Notes under the pieces: model-generated
Told to the model about the DNA's origin: nothing
What the model saw: only the letters and a program-made list of their open reading frames with translations
The model's database searches: none
DNA from: Abelmoschus esculentus
Taxonomy: Eukaryota; Streptophyta; Magnoliopsida; Malvales; Malvaceae
DNA length: 64,000 nucleotides
NCBI GenBank assembly: GCA_035048815.1
Contig: JAUCBN010000042.1
Coordinates: 2,294,001-2,358,000 of the forward strand
Reading direction: 5' to 3'
Made by a program: the position numbers and the translations under genes
Shown: piece by piece, positions 13,301-24,353 of the stretch
How the letters are laid out: each line of letters begins with the position of its first letter
Numbering within the stretch: the stretch's first letter is position 1

Positions 13301-15396
13301 TTGTCAGCACATTGGAGTTAGAGTTCATTATGAGCACGATGTGATGTCTACAGCCATGCAATGTAGGGTTGTTGCAAGGGGAAAGGGGGAAAGGAAGCAG
13401 GTGCAATGTCTAAACAGAAAAAAAAAATATGAAAAACCTTGTGGTAGTTTGAGTACATGTAATTAACAAGAAAACCAACCTTTCTCGTTATTTCTCCTCT
13501 AAAATGAACTGTCATTGTCCGTGGAATGTGGCCTTTGGGAACATGCTCTGCCAACTCTTGAATCTTGGCCTGGAAAATTTAATCTCACACATTATAAAGA
13601 ATGCACAGAGATTCCTTGCTATTACTGTAGTCTTAATAAACTATGTTAAACTAGAACCTCTTGGAACTTCAAAAACTTGGATGCCCTAAGTTGAAGGATA
13701 AGATTCCCTTTCGTCTTGTTTATTGAACAACGCATTGATGGGCACTCATGCAACGGCATGAATACTCGTGCAGTTACATCCTGTTTGGAGCACAAATGGA
13801 AAGAGAAACATACAAGTGTTACAAGTGATGTATATGACCCTTAGGCCTCAGCAACTCAGCCTAATCCCATTGGCAAAGAGAATAGTGTATTTAGATATAA
13901 AATCCGACAATAGTTAGTTACCTGATAAATTTCACAGCCACATTCTTCACATGTGTATACAGCCACCTGCATCAGAGGCTTAACATCTGAACAACGAGTC
14001 ACAATACCAGCTATCCTTACAAGCTGGCCGATATATGAAGCCTTCACCTCCCTAATGGTGAATGGCCTCCCCTTTGAAGGTGCTCTGATATAAACTTCAC
14101 TGAATAAAAAAAGTGAGCATCAGTCACCGCAGTTATACCTATCCTGAGCAGAGTCGGTGCTTCTACTATTTAAACAGCATAGTGCATAACAGTGCATGCC
14201 AAACAATATCTCTCACATATATATCTTAAGAATAAAATATACAAACACTAGGAAAAGCTCTTGCAACAGTTTAATCCTCTAATAACAGATTACAATGAGT
14301 AAGCCTGACTAGAAAATAATAAACTGTAAATAGAATCAGTCGGCATCTAAAGCTAGCTGTATTGGGCTTCAGAATGCACACCAATTCTGGAGATTCTACT
14401 TTTAAAGGGGCAGCTAGCTCACCGATTTCCATAACAAAAAAATTGAATTTACTAAGTAAGCAAACAAGTGGGTGGGAAGTTTTTTTCAGTCCAATGGGTC
14501 AGACATATAAACCCTTTCCTATATCTCAACTCTGGATCATTTCTCACTCTAGAAAGATAATTTGATTGAAAAACTTACACATCAACTAAAACACCGACAT
14601 AAACCCAGAGATTATATGTTGTTCTCTAAAGGAAGAATTCAGGAAACATTTAAATGCATCAAGAGTGTGAGTTTATTCTTGAAGCTTACAAGTAACGTTT
14701 AATCTCCGGAGGCATCTTCTGACGTGAATCAGACCCATCTTTATTATTCGCTGCATCCTCAGCTCTCTGTGTCATCAATATATCATGATCATCATCATGA
14801 AAGGCCTCAGTGGGCTCCGGCAAAAGCTCGTCAATTGCACCTGCGAAGATTTCAATATATCTTCGAGTGTTCTCAGTAATCCGCCTCAGGAACTCCTCGT
14901 CCAAGTCTTTATACTGTGAAAAGGGAATAGCAGCCAATGAACTAAACTAAGGTTCTTTTCTATACAAAAAAAAAAAAAAAACTTCAATATATTACGAGGA
15001 AAGAGGTAAGAAATATACGTTAAATAGGTCCTCGAGATCGATCTGCACTGCTTTAATTTTATGATTCGCGACTTCTTGCTGAAATGGAGAAAAAGATAAG
15101 GGCTTAGAAAAATGGGCAAAAGAACTAAAAAATACAAATACTAAAATTCCGGAAATAGATCTAGGGTTTTGAATTGGAGAGGGTGAGGGGAAAGAGAGGA
15201 GGAGACTTACAAGGATGTCCATGTACTTTGCGTCTCCATTTGCGTCTGCGAAGTTTGATAGGAATTCTTTGGCGAGAGCTGTCAAGAAATTAGGGCAGAA
15301 GGACCAGAAATCAGGGAACGGGTAATGCAGCGGACGTAGAAAGAGGGATGGAGTATGAGAGTTACCTTTGTCTGCGTTGAAGTTGAGGTCCTTCAT
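10303..15396 (-). CDS. MCM7: DNA replication licensing factor MCM7 (PROLIFERA)
   Basis: Subunit of the hexameric MCM2-7 helicase that unwinds DNA at replication origins in the nucleus. Fifteen exons in transcription order: 15366-15396, 15211-15278, 15019-15078, 14690-14913, 13922-14099, 13658-13780, 13480-13569, 13126-13268, 12743-12920, 12271-12462, 11927-12099, 11546-11749, 11030-11195, 10483-10704, 10303-10407. They total 2157 nt, 718 aa, the length usual for plant MCM7. A zinc finger is visible at C178-x2-C181-x18-C200-x4-C205. Walker A is GDPGVAKSQ at 376-384, Walker B IDEFDKMD at 439-446, and the arginine finger SRFD is at 508-511. The start is MKDLNFNADK, matching plant orthologues. 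All introns are GT-AG. The last intron is 75 nt and open in frame. E2F-like sites lie upstream. Confidence 0.97.
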
Positions 15397-15513
15397 GGCT
15401 CAAGTTCGAGTTCCACTTCACTGAACGTGTGGAAAGAGAAGGTGAGCGAGCAAGAGAGGGGGGTAAGGAGATGAAAGGGAGAGAATGGGAATTAAGCAGT
15501 GAAAACAATGAAG

Positions 15514-15559
15514 TTTTGGCGGCAAATAGATGAGGAGGGAATGAGGGTTTTGGCGGGAA
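15514..15559 (-). promoter_or_regulatory. Two E2F-type sites in the MCM7 promoter
   Basis: The plus strand shows TTTTGGCGGC at 15514-15523 and TTTTGGCGGGAA at 15548-15559, 118-163 bp upstream of the MCM7 start codon. Both match the E2F/DP consensus TTTSSCGS. E2F control of MCM genes at the G1/S transition is established in plants and animals; use of these two sites is inferred. Confidence 0.75.
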
Positions 15560-15682
15560 CACTGTTGATCCAGTGTACCCAGGCTTAAAATAGCGAGTTT
15601 GTGGAAGATTGTCTGGATGGTGATGTGCGTTCCTGATGAATTTTGTACAAAAAGTTATGATTTATCCAAAAAAAAATTTTTG

Positions 15683-15689
15683 AAAAAAA
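15683..15689 (-). terminator. Pol III T-run terminator of tRNA-His
   Basis: Seven T residues on the minus strand, two bases beyond the mature tRNA 3' end. Confidence 0.8.
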
Positions 15690-15690
15690 C

Positions 15691-15762
15691 TGTGGCTGCT
15701 GGGATTCGAGCCCAGGTCTCTACGGCCACAACGTAGAATTCTAACCACTAAACTACAGCCAC
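15691..15762 (-). tRNA. tRNA-His (anticodon GTG)
   Basis: A complete 72-nt cloverleaf on the minus strand. The acceptor stem GTGGCTG (15762-15756) pairs perfectly with CAGCCAC (15698-15692), and A at 15691 is the discriminator. The anticodon stem CTACG/CGTAG encloses the loop TTGTGGC with anticodon GTG. The A box (TAGTTTAGTGG) and B box (GGGCTCGAATCCC) are intact. It has no intron and no encoded CCA. A T7 run at 15689-15683 just downstream serves as the Pol III terminator. This is an ordinary nuclear cytosolic gene. Confidence 0.96.
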
Positions 15763-16008
15763 AATGTTGAATGCTTGACCCCTTAAAATTTTAATATTTT
15801 TTTTAATAATATTCTGATGGCATTCGAAGATAAAATTTTATTCGATCCTTCTCAAGGGCAAACCATCACACCATGGACAATACATGGGACAACCTTCGGC
15901 CTGTCATCTTCCTTGGGGTAAGAGAAAGATGGTCTCTCCATATAACCAAAGTTTTATAACGTACGGGGAAGATTTTAGTGTGATATTTTTTTATTTTTTA
16001 TTTTATTA

Positions 16009-16046
16009 TTTTTTTTTTTTTTGGGGGGGGGGGGGGGGGGCGGGGG
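16009..16046 (+). repeat. Poly-T run fused to G18 and G5
   Basis: About 14 T residues (16009-16022) run into 18 consecutive G (16023-16040), one C, then five G. G-runs of this length are rare in plant DNA. They could form a G-quadruplex, or could mark slippage or an assembly error. Confidence 0.85.
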
Positions 16047-16705
16047 AATCAAAATTTGTAAATTTCACAGGGATTTATTTAAAATTTAGAAAATTTTGAG
16101 GAATATAATGAGATTTTTTTTTAAAACTGAGTCTATTGTTTTTTTAAATAAGAGACTTAAAAGAACGTTTCTAACAATTTTGAAGGAGTTTAATTAAAAA
16201 TATTAAAAAATCTAGACTTTTTGAGATTTTTTAAAGCTTTGAAGTGATCAAATAAAAAATTATGGAGATTTATTTAAAAGTTTGAAAAATTGAGGGACGT
16301 TATGAGAATTTTTCAAAAAATAGGGTGTATTGAAATTTTAAAAGAAAAACAATAGACTTGATGGAAGTTTTTAACAAATTTTAGGAGGTAAAAAAAAAAA
16401 GACTTTGTGAGAATTTTTAAAACATCCAAAGAATCTAATTAAAATTTTGAAGAGTCAAATTAAATGGTTTTTAATGTTTTAATGAGATGGTAAAGATGTA
16501 ATAATAGAGCAAATATGTTTAATCGATTAATCAAATTATTTATTTTTTATTTTTTAAGTTATGAGTTTTGGATTAAAATATTCGTTTTTTCTTTTTAGAG
16601 TTGTTTTTTTTCTAGATACATTTAGGGTTATATTTAACATTTGTAATGCATTTTTCAAAACGTTAGCAGTCTCGACGAGAAAATATTTTTTTACGAAATA
16701 TTAAT

Positions 16706-17142
16706 GGGTAAACTATAATAAAAGTTATTTAATTACAAATAAAATTACATTTTAATATTTAACTATTGAAAATTATTTTTGAGTTATTTAATAATAAAAT
16801 ATATTATATTTAAGTCATTCAATTATTAAATGTTATATATAGGTCATTAAATTATGGATAAGATTATACTCGAGTCATCCTTCATGTTTAAAAATATATC
16901 AATTTTGTTATTTTTCTTTTAAATTAATTGTATACCCTTATTAACATTAAAATAATTCATTTAAAATCATTAATTAATATAATAAGTAAATTGATATATA
17001 TATATTAAATATAAAAAAACCCAAATATAATCTTACTCATAATTGAATGATTCAAATATAACGACACAAATATAACCTTATCAACAATTAAATGACTCAA
17101 ATATAACCGTAATCATAATCGAGCGAGCTTCATTATAGTTTA
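16706..17142. repeat. MITE-like element with TAAACTATAATRAAG ends
   Basis: The left end reads TAAACTATAATAAAAGTTATTTAATTA. The right end, in reverse complement, reads TAAACTATAATGAAGCTCG and continues into similar words such as CATTTAATTG and TTATATTTGAGTCA. Internal repeats of GTCATTCAATTATTAAAT type are visible. No target duplication could be fixed. Confidence 0.5.
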
Positions 17143-17859
17143 TAAAAATATTCATTACCCAATATATTAAAAAGGATATACAAATATTTTGTTTAGGAAA
17201 TTAAATACTTAATTTTGATTTTAAAATTTAATAGCTTAACTTACGTAATTTATAATTTAAAGTTTATAATTAAAATTTAAAATTTATGTTTAGACTAAAT
17301 TTTGGTTTTCAGTGTTAAAATTTTATTTAATTTTTAATTAATTAATAGTAATTACAGTAACATCTATTTTAAAATAATATTTTTTTATCATTTGATATGG
17401 TCGCTCAATCATACTGGTGCTCAAACTCGTAATCTCTAGAAACAACAATTATTTCTTTAACCATTTGGGTTAGAAGACTCATGTAAAAAATAAACAAAAT
17501 TTTATATGTATACATATTAGGATATTAAATTTATATTTTATACACTAGATTGAAAATAATTTTTATAATTACTTTAAATTTAGAATTGAAGAATATAATT
17601 TTAAATTAAAAATATATATTTAAAATTTAGATATTATTTTAAATAAAACAAATATTAATATAACACTATAGTTAATTTTAAATTCAAAAACATCAACATG
17701 ATACCGGGTACATTGAACGCCAGCGGTGACATCGAACCTTCTCCTTGTTTCTAAACCTAACCAGTGAAAAGACCTTAAATACCCTTCCACCTCAGTGTTT
17801 ATTATTATTTTATCCACTTACCCTAATCCAACAACCAATCAAACCCTGCCTCATTTACC

Positions 17860-17866
17860 TATAAAA
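17860..17866 (+). promoter_or_regulatory. Probable TATA box of the bZIP gene
   Basis: TATAAAA in a locally C-rich promoter, with CCAATC about 25 bp upstream. It predicts a transcript start near 17890 and a long leader of about 440 nt containing upstream ORFs. Confidence 0.55.
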
Positions 17867-18065
17867 ACTCAAACCTTCCTTCCACTCGCTTTGTGCTTGT
17901 TCCCGGCAGTTCTGCTATTCTTCATCCAGCTAAGTAGTCTTAATTATTCTCTTTCTTTCTTATTACCTATTAGTCTTCGCTATTTTTTCCCTTTTATCTG
18001 TAGATTCGGTTTAGATATAGTTTTTTTCTTGTGTTTTTGTTTGTTATTTTTCAATTGTTTAGTTA

Positions 18066-18119
18066 ATGTTCGATCTTTGGAATTTTAGTCAAAATCATTT
18101 CATGAGATCATTGCAATGA
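18066..18119 (+). CDS. Upstream ORF in the bZIP leader (17 codons)
   Basis: ATG at 18066 opens a 17-residue frame ending in TGA at 18117-18119, with a second in-frame ATG at 18102. Its stop overlaps the ATG of the following conserved uORF, so ribosomes that translate it would have to reinitiate or leaky-scan to read the next peptide. I see no conservation evidence for its peptide. Confidence 0.45.
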   Translation: MFDLWNFSQNHFMRSLQ

Positions 18120-18187
18120 TTCGTCGAATTCGTATTCTTCACTCGTTCTCAGTTGTGTTCCTGTACTGGTTCTACGTTTTCTCATGA
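18116..18187 (+). CDS. Sucrose-control upstream ORF (SC-peptide) of the bZIP gene
   Basis: A 23-residue uORF lying 146 nt upstream of the main start codon. Its C-terminal half reads SFSVVFLYWFYVFS, closely matching the conserved SC-peptide of plant S1-class bZIP messages. In that class the nascent peptide stalls ribosomes when sucrose is high and shuts down translation of the main ORF. The match is seen in sequence; control in this gene is inferred from the family. Confidence 0.85.
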   Translation: MIRRIRILHSFSVVFLYWFYVFS

Positions 18188-18333
18188 ATTTGCTTACCTT
18201 TATTGTTATCCTAAATCTCTTCATCTAGATCTAACTCTTAGTTAAGTTCTCTGATTACTGATAATCGTAAATTCTTGACTGTCATTCAAAATTTTCAATC
18301 CATATTAAATATTATCCCGGATAAAAGAAAGAA

Positions 18334-18786
18334 ATGGAAACTTCTCTTAAGATGGCTTCCGCGCAAAGGGCGGCTAGTTCATCTGATTCAGGCCCGCGAT
18401 ATCTTAACATTGATGAGAGGAAAAGGAAGAGAATGCTTTTGAACCGTGAATCTGCTAGGAGATCACGAATGAGGAAACAAAAGCAGCTCGGAGATTTGAC
18501 TGAGGAAATGAGTGCATTGCAGAAGGAAATCAGCCAGGTCTCTGAAAGGATCAGCGTTACCACCCAACGCTATATCGAGATGCAATCCGCCAACAACGTT
18601 TTAAGAGCCCAGGCAATGGAATTGACCGAGAGATTGAGGTCCCTGAATTCGGTGCTGCATATTGTGGAAGAAGTTGGTGGTTACGATGTTGTTATCCCTG
18701 AGATTCCAGATCTTCTGCTGGAGCCTTGGCAACTCCCCTGCCCGATACAACCAATTATGGCGTCGGTTGATATGTTGGATTATTGA
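18334..18786 (+). CDS. bZIP53-like: bZIP transcription factor, group S1, bZIP53-like
   Basis: An intronless 150-aa bZIP transcription factor. The basic region KRKRMLLNRESARRSRMRKQ (residues about 29-48) has the invariant N-x7-R. A leucine zipper follows with heptad hydrophobics up to about residue 112. The RLRSLNSVL segment and the C-terminal PEIPDLLLEPWQLPCPIQP box place it with Arabidopsis bZIP53 rather than bZIP11. Members heterodimerise with group C bZIPs and activate amino-acid metabolism, low-energy response and seed maturation genes in the nucleus. The leader carries the SC-peptide uORF. The ATG at 18334 gives METSLKMAS; a second ATG (18352) would remove six residues without touching the domain. 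Confidence 0.93.
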   Translation: METSLKMASAQRAASSSDSGPRYLNIDERKRKRMLLNRESARRSRMRKQKQLGDLTEEMSALQKEISQVSERISVTTQRYIEMQSANNVLRAQAMELTERLRSLNSVLHIVEEVGGYDVVIPEIPDLLLEPWQLPCPIQPIMASVDMLDY

Positions 18787-18899
18787 TTGCTAGACTCTTC
18801 TACCTTATTGGACAGGTGTGTTCTTTGTGCTGTGATTCTTCAACACCAGTTTTAACATTTATTGAAAATATTACTTATTGGAGGATTGTCTTTGTAAGC

Positions 18900-20960
18900 A
18901 ATGGAGGGTCCATGTGTCTTACTCTTCAAGCCAAATCCAGGTTTTCTGGGTTTTTGACGTTGGGAAGATGCGCAGGGTATTTGAACGTGAGTGATAAAAC
19001 TTGTTAATATTTGTAAAATGTTTGATTCAGGGTTTTTTTATAGGTTTGAAAAGTGCTTTATTTTTTAAAAAATAATACCGAACAGATAATTTTTTAAGTT
19101 AAATATATTTTTAATTTACTGAAAAGTATTTTTTAATTTTTAGTTTTTTAAATACTTTTAGATAAAAATACACGCCTGGGGCGGCGGGTCATAAATATCG
19201 TGATTCCAGCTGTGATGCCCTAGTTTTATGTTTTGGTCGTTGTTTTCTAGAGATTGTTACTGGGTGAACTTCGTTCGGTATGTGATCTATGATTCGAGTA
19301 ATTAAGATCGTTTATTTTTAAATAATTATTTAATAATTATTCACTCACTAATTATATGTGAAAAGAGGTGATAATTCATGTTAAAAATTAGAATGAACAA
19401 TCTTGATTAATTAGGATCATAAATGACATAGTTAATATGATTTTCCTAATATTTTTTTCGTAGTTTTCAATTTTTATCAAATTTTGGGAGAAATGTATAA
19501 GAGAGGTCAAGATGTTATTTGTGATTTTAACATAATCTATATAATTAGTTTATCTTTAAATAATTATTTGATAATTATCTATTCATTAATTATGTATAAA
19601 AAGTAATAATTTATTTTAAAAAATAAATCTGATTGATTAGGATTTTACGGATAATATAATAAAAAAGAGTTGTAATATAATTTTTTATAAGAGAAATGAT
19701 ACGTAAAATAATTTTTTATATAACTTTACTTTTGAGAGTTTGTTGATTTTTTTAAATACAATTTAAATATCATATTTTTAAAAGATAAAAAAATAAATTG
19801 AAAGAAAAATACTTTTATAAATTGGCTTTTAGATCCAGAAGATGTGATATTTTTAAAACAAAAATATCTTTTACATAAAGATACAAGTTTTTTATAAGAC
19901 TTCTATACCTTTTTACAATGCATTTTCAGTTATTTTAATAAAATAAAAAAGTGACAGATAAATTGACAAAAAAATATTTACTGTTATTATCCTTTTAACT
20001 TATCTTTTTGTTTGGATGGAGTCCTTTTTCCTTTTTAATGATTTTAATTGACATAAAATAAATTTTTTTTGTAACAATTAAAATTTGGTTTTGTTTCATT
20101 GAGACAATAGATTTTTTTTTGAATTAGTTAATAGTAATTATAGTAACAATTCAATCAGTCTGCTAGAGTTATTGACATTCAAACCCGTAACATCTAAAAA
20201 CAATAATTATTCCTTTAACCACTTGGGTTTGTACTTGTGACAGTAAAGTTTTCTTTAGATGCTTTGTCTTCTTAAGGTCATAAAACTTGATATTTATGTT
20301 ATTTATTGTATTTTTATTCTTGGCTTAAACTAATATTATATATGACATTTGATCGATTTATGGTCATTGAATAAGTTAAAATTAAATACTTTATTTTATA
20401 TTTATTTTAAAAATAAAGTATTTAATTTTATCAATTGATTCTGTTTATTCACCGCTAATTAATGTAAATTAATTAAATTTTATATAATATAATATAATTA
20501 CATTTTAACTAAATAGAGATAATATTATATTTTTATAAGGATACAAACTCAAATAAAATAAAATAATATAAATATAATTAATTATTATGTATTTTTTAAA
20601 ATTTTACTTATATGTTTTTAAATCGTTTTAAGGTAAAGTGAATGAATAAAATTATAGGTTATGTTTAAATTATCATTTAAAAGATAAAGAAATAATTTCT
20701 ACCATTTATTTTCTTTATAAAATCATATAAAATTATAAGTTTCATTATACAATTATATGTGTGTGAACTTACGGTAAACAATTAATCAATTTTTTCTTGA
20801 GAAAAAAATAAATTCTCCGTACAAATAAATAATTAAGAATTATCACAAGATCGTGTAACACGTAATTGAAAATTCAAACATTCATATTTTCATGAATTTA
20901 ATCATCGATTATTTAATTTACTCGAGGAATTGATATATATATTTAATAAAAAAATCCAGA
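18900..20960. other. AT-rich intergenic region
   Basis: No gene recognised. It starts with the bZIP 3' untranslated region and continues as AT-rich DNA with repeated words such as TTTAAATAATTATTTRATAATTA near 19315-19580. Confidence 0.5.
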
Positions 20961-20971
20961 AAGGATTAAAC

Positions 20972-21883
20972 TTAGACTTTGTCTTCATTATCTTCCTCGC
21001 CGGTTTCATTCGTTCTGTTTTTTCTTAGCATCACCATTCCAAGCCAGAGCATAGTTTTAATAACTCTAATTATTCCAATTGCCACGCTCAAATAATACAA
21101 CCACCACCCGACAAAGTCAGCCATTTCAATATCCATCGACAGCTCCTTCTTAGCTTCCGCCACAACCACCAACGACTCAACTTCATCTCTCAGCTTCCAC
21201 CACCACAACGTGCCGACGCTCACGGCAATGGCAGCTCTATGAACCCATCTCTCCGGTGTAACAGACCCGAAAATAGTGTCGTCCACCACCGGTTTCACCA
21301 CTGTTCTAAACCAGAAAAACATTATTTCATGCAAACCCAAGAAGAATATTAACCTACTGAACAGACTCCTCTCAACACCAAAACCAGCACCGTCGATTCC
21401 CGACGCTATGCTTCCTTCAATCCCCAGTCCAACGGATACTTGCAGTATACATAAAGCGAGCCAGGCGGTGAACAAACGGGGCTTGTAAACAGCTTCCGGC
21501 GAGTCGCATGCAAAAGTGATTTTTCCTGTCAAGCCATGGAAAAGAGTGGCGATGCTAAGGACGGAAATAACAACGTATAGAACAGCTGGGTTGGCGTAGA
21601 AGTAGAAAGACGAGGGAAATGGCGTGGGAAAATGTAAAGGATTTAAAGCGACGGCTGCTAAGATATAGTTGACGCATGAAAGTCTGGCGAGGAGGAGGAA
21701 CGAGAGCGGAATCAAGAGACTGAGAAGGGTGATCGTAAGGAGATGAAAGGATTCTTTCAAGGTCGGGAGATTCATAGTTTTCCGATATAAATTCTTCCAC
21801 CCCATTTTCCCGGTAACCAAACCGAATGGTTCAGGAAAACTTTCTTGTTTGTGTGACGAGGGACCAAACATGGATGGATCCAT
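20972..21883 (-). CDS. Unknown multi-pass membrane protein, intronless
   Basis: A 303-aa uninterrupted frame starting at ATG 21881-21883, with a coherent hydropathy pattern. Hydrophobic segments lie at about residues 47-69, 97-117, 138-156, 171-192, 211-226 and 256-285, suggesting five or six membrane spans. The N-terminal 45 residues are soluble and proline-rich, and the tail is charged (RKNRTNETGEEDNEDKV). No catalytic or transporter signature is visible. It resembles plant-specific proteins annotated only as transmembrane proteins; I do not assign a function. Codon use and length argue for a real gene, and the 5' flank is AT-rich with no competing frame. Confidence 0.85.
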   Translation of the reverse strand: MDPSMFGPSSHKQESFPEPFGLVTGKMGWKNLYRKTMNLPTLKESFHLLTITLLSLLIPLSFLLLARLSCVNYILAAVALNPLHFPTPFPSSFYFYANPAVLYVVISVLSIATLFHGLTGKITFACDSPEAVYKPRLFTAWLALCILQVSVGLGIEGSIASGIDGAGFGVERSLFSRLIFFLGLHEIMFFWFRTVVKPVVDDTIFGSVTPERWVHRAAIAVSVGTLWWWKLRDEVESLVVVAEAKKELSMDIEMADFVGWWLYYLSVAIGIIRVIKTMLWLGMVMLRKNRTNETGEEDNEDKV

Positions 21884-21899
21884 TTGTAGTTTCTAAAGG

Positions 21900-24300
21900 A
21901 AGAAGATGAAAGTTGTTGCCACGTCTATATGGCTTGAATTGGTTGACATTAAGACATGGAATCTTATTCCCGGCCACTTCCGCATCTTTTATTAATCATA
22001 CAATATTATAATATGTATGACTTTGTATTATTATTTAATTAATTATCCAGTTTGCTCCATGGAAAATACAACATTATAAAAGTCTCAACAAATATTTTGA
22101 ACGAATTGAGCTCATTAAGTTGGATAAATAACTTTAACTTTGAATACGTCCTGAGTTACTTAAAATCAAGTGTCATTGATGAGAATTTATTACATGGACC
22201 CGTTGTACCACTTAAGATATGATTTTAATTAATTAAATCAAGACATATAATATAATTTTTACATATCATATTCACATATAAGCATCATCTAAATCATTCA
22301 TTTTAATGCCTTTGATTTAGAAAATATATATTACCAAATACTTTTTAATGTTGTCTTCCTTTTTATTGTTCAATTTTTTAATTAATTTTTTTCTAACCCC
22401 TAAATTATAACCCTAACCCTAAACTCTAACCCTAACCATAAATCTTAAACCCTAAACCTAGACAATAACCTTAACCCTAAACCATATCATAAACCATAAA
22501 ACCATAATCTCTAACCCTAAACCCTAAACTCTCGTGATTAAGGCCCATCGTTTAATTGTTCATAAAAAGCTTAAGTTAAGATAATTTAATGGTAAATTAT
22601 AAAAAAAATTATCCAATATTATTTTGTTAATATTTTGGTATGATTTTGACATATTTTAATAATATTAAATATATAAAATAATTTTAAATAAAAATAAAAT
22701 TATATTATATTATTATCTAATACAAAAGATTAAAAAAAAAAACTCAAATCGTACCCAATCTTCAATCTACAAATCCATAAACTCTTCCCTTTACTTTCAT
22801 CGATAACTCTTAAAATCTTCTATCTAAAAATCTTCATTTTTAATGTATCACTTTGTTTTAATACTAAAAAATTATAATTTAAAAATTTGAAATATAAATT
22901 CTAATTACATTCCTTAAAATAATATACTTTACATTCAATATTATAAATTTTAATCTTAAACATTAAATTTAAATTTTTAATAATAAAAATATAAATAAAA
23001 ATACAAAGGATAGCCGATGTCCACTCCAATCCATACTGCCCGTACATTTATGGTACGGACTTCTCAGCCAATTTGTTCCCTCCTGTACTCCAAGAAATAT
23101 CCAGATTATAAACTCACAATTACATATACAAAATAATTTAAAATATGAATATAACAAAAAACACTAAGAAAATAAGCCTCGATGTGTACATGACATAATA
23201 AAAACGAACATTATTATACCGAACATTATCCTTTTAATAATTCTTATACAATAATTTCTTATTTTAATGTTATTTAATTTGTACCGTCATAATAAAAACG
23301 GTCGTATATATGCATATATATATTTAATAAAATATAATTTCTTATTTAATTTGTACCCTAAACCCTACTATATAAGTAATAGCATGTGTTCATGATCATG
23401 CTAAACAATCTGCCACGATTCTTTTTATAAGTTTCAATCACAAACATTTTACAAAGAACAATAATATTAGATTAAACCTGTTTGTCTTTGTTAATTATTG
23501 ATCAATCAGTTAGATGAAACCCCACTTCGGCTGCGCCGCCTTAGAATGACGCACCTGCTCCATTTACAATAGCAACAATCAAGCAAATGATCTAAAAAAG
23601 GAAATACAAGTGTAGATTTCGATTCCTATGAGATTATATATATCCATACTCAATAGTTAAAAAATTATATCTACTCAAGTTACACGTTTAAATTTTTTTA
23701 ATCAATAAAATTTTTAACGAGAATTATTTTATATAAATAAAACTTTAAATTTAATGTTGTTTATCACTCGAACCAGTTCCGTTATTACAGGAAAACCTTC
23801 GTAAGAATAGTTCACTAATATGAAGATATCGTGCTATGACATGTTTTTTCCACCAAATCCATCAGCAAACTCAATTCCCTCCGGTCCGGGGAGATTCACA
23901 AACCGTGTCTGCACTCACAAACTCGGTTTTAAGATCAAGATTTCTGGATAATTGTCAGCTTCTCGAGTGAAGAATTGATTGTATGTGGGGACAAAAAAGC
24001 TTGGCCCATAGCTGATCAAGTGGAGGATGGTCCCCAGCAGACATTGTCCCCCACGAAATATCTAACTCATTTATAATGCCGTAGCTATCTGGGTGGCTTA
24101 TTTTATTGCAAAGCTGAGTGGTGAATGGTGATTCGTGCATAGTTGCAGATAACTTTATGATGAGATGAGTGAGAAGAAAGGAAGAACGCAAGTTGCTGGG
24201 TCATTTTTTTATGTCGTATTGCCTAACTCCCATTTTTTCTAAAGTTCATTAATTCTCCAAACAGCTCTGCTGGTCTCTTTAATCATTTTGGCATAATATA
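21900..24300. other. Intergenic region with degenerate telomere-like repeats
   Basis: No supported gene. It contains the CCCTAA-rich tract described separately and AT-rich DNA. A GC-richer stretch at 23820-24200 shows broken frames on both strands, possibly decayed coding sequence that I could not identify. Confidence 0.45.
22396..22531. repeat. Degenerate interstitial telomere-like repeats
   Basis: Roughly twenty imperfect units of CCCTAAA / CCTAAC / CATAAACC type in one orientation, such as ATAACCCTAACCCTAAACTC and ATCTCTAACCCTAAACCC. They are far too degenerate to be a telomere end. They fit an old interstitial telomeric insertion or replication slippage of a telo-box-like word. Confidence 0.75.
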
Positions 24301-24353
24301 AGAACAGGTTTATAAAACATAGTAGGCAGCAACAAGCATAGAAAGTGGTGGTG

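Larger units (their letters stand above)
15780..17850. other. Intergenic AT-rich region with poly-T/poly-G tract and a MITE-like segment
   Basis: No gene is supported. The region holds a long T run joined to G18 (see separate entry) and an inverted-repeat-like segment at about 16706-17142. The rest is AT-rich without codon structure. Confidence 0.5.

Noticed and set aside
17795..18088. 97-codon frame across the bZIP leader
   Set aside because: Starts with GTG and begins upstream of the TATA box, so it would not be translated; the real leader signals are the uORFs at 18066 and 18116.
23820..24191. GC-richer stretch with broken frames on both strands
   Set aside because: Stops interrupt every frame and I could not identify a parent gene, so I list it only as possible decayed coding DNA.
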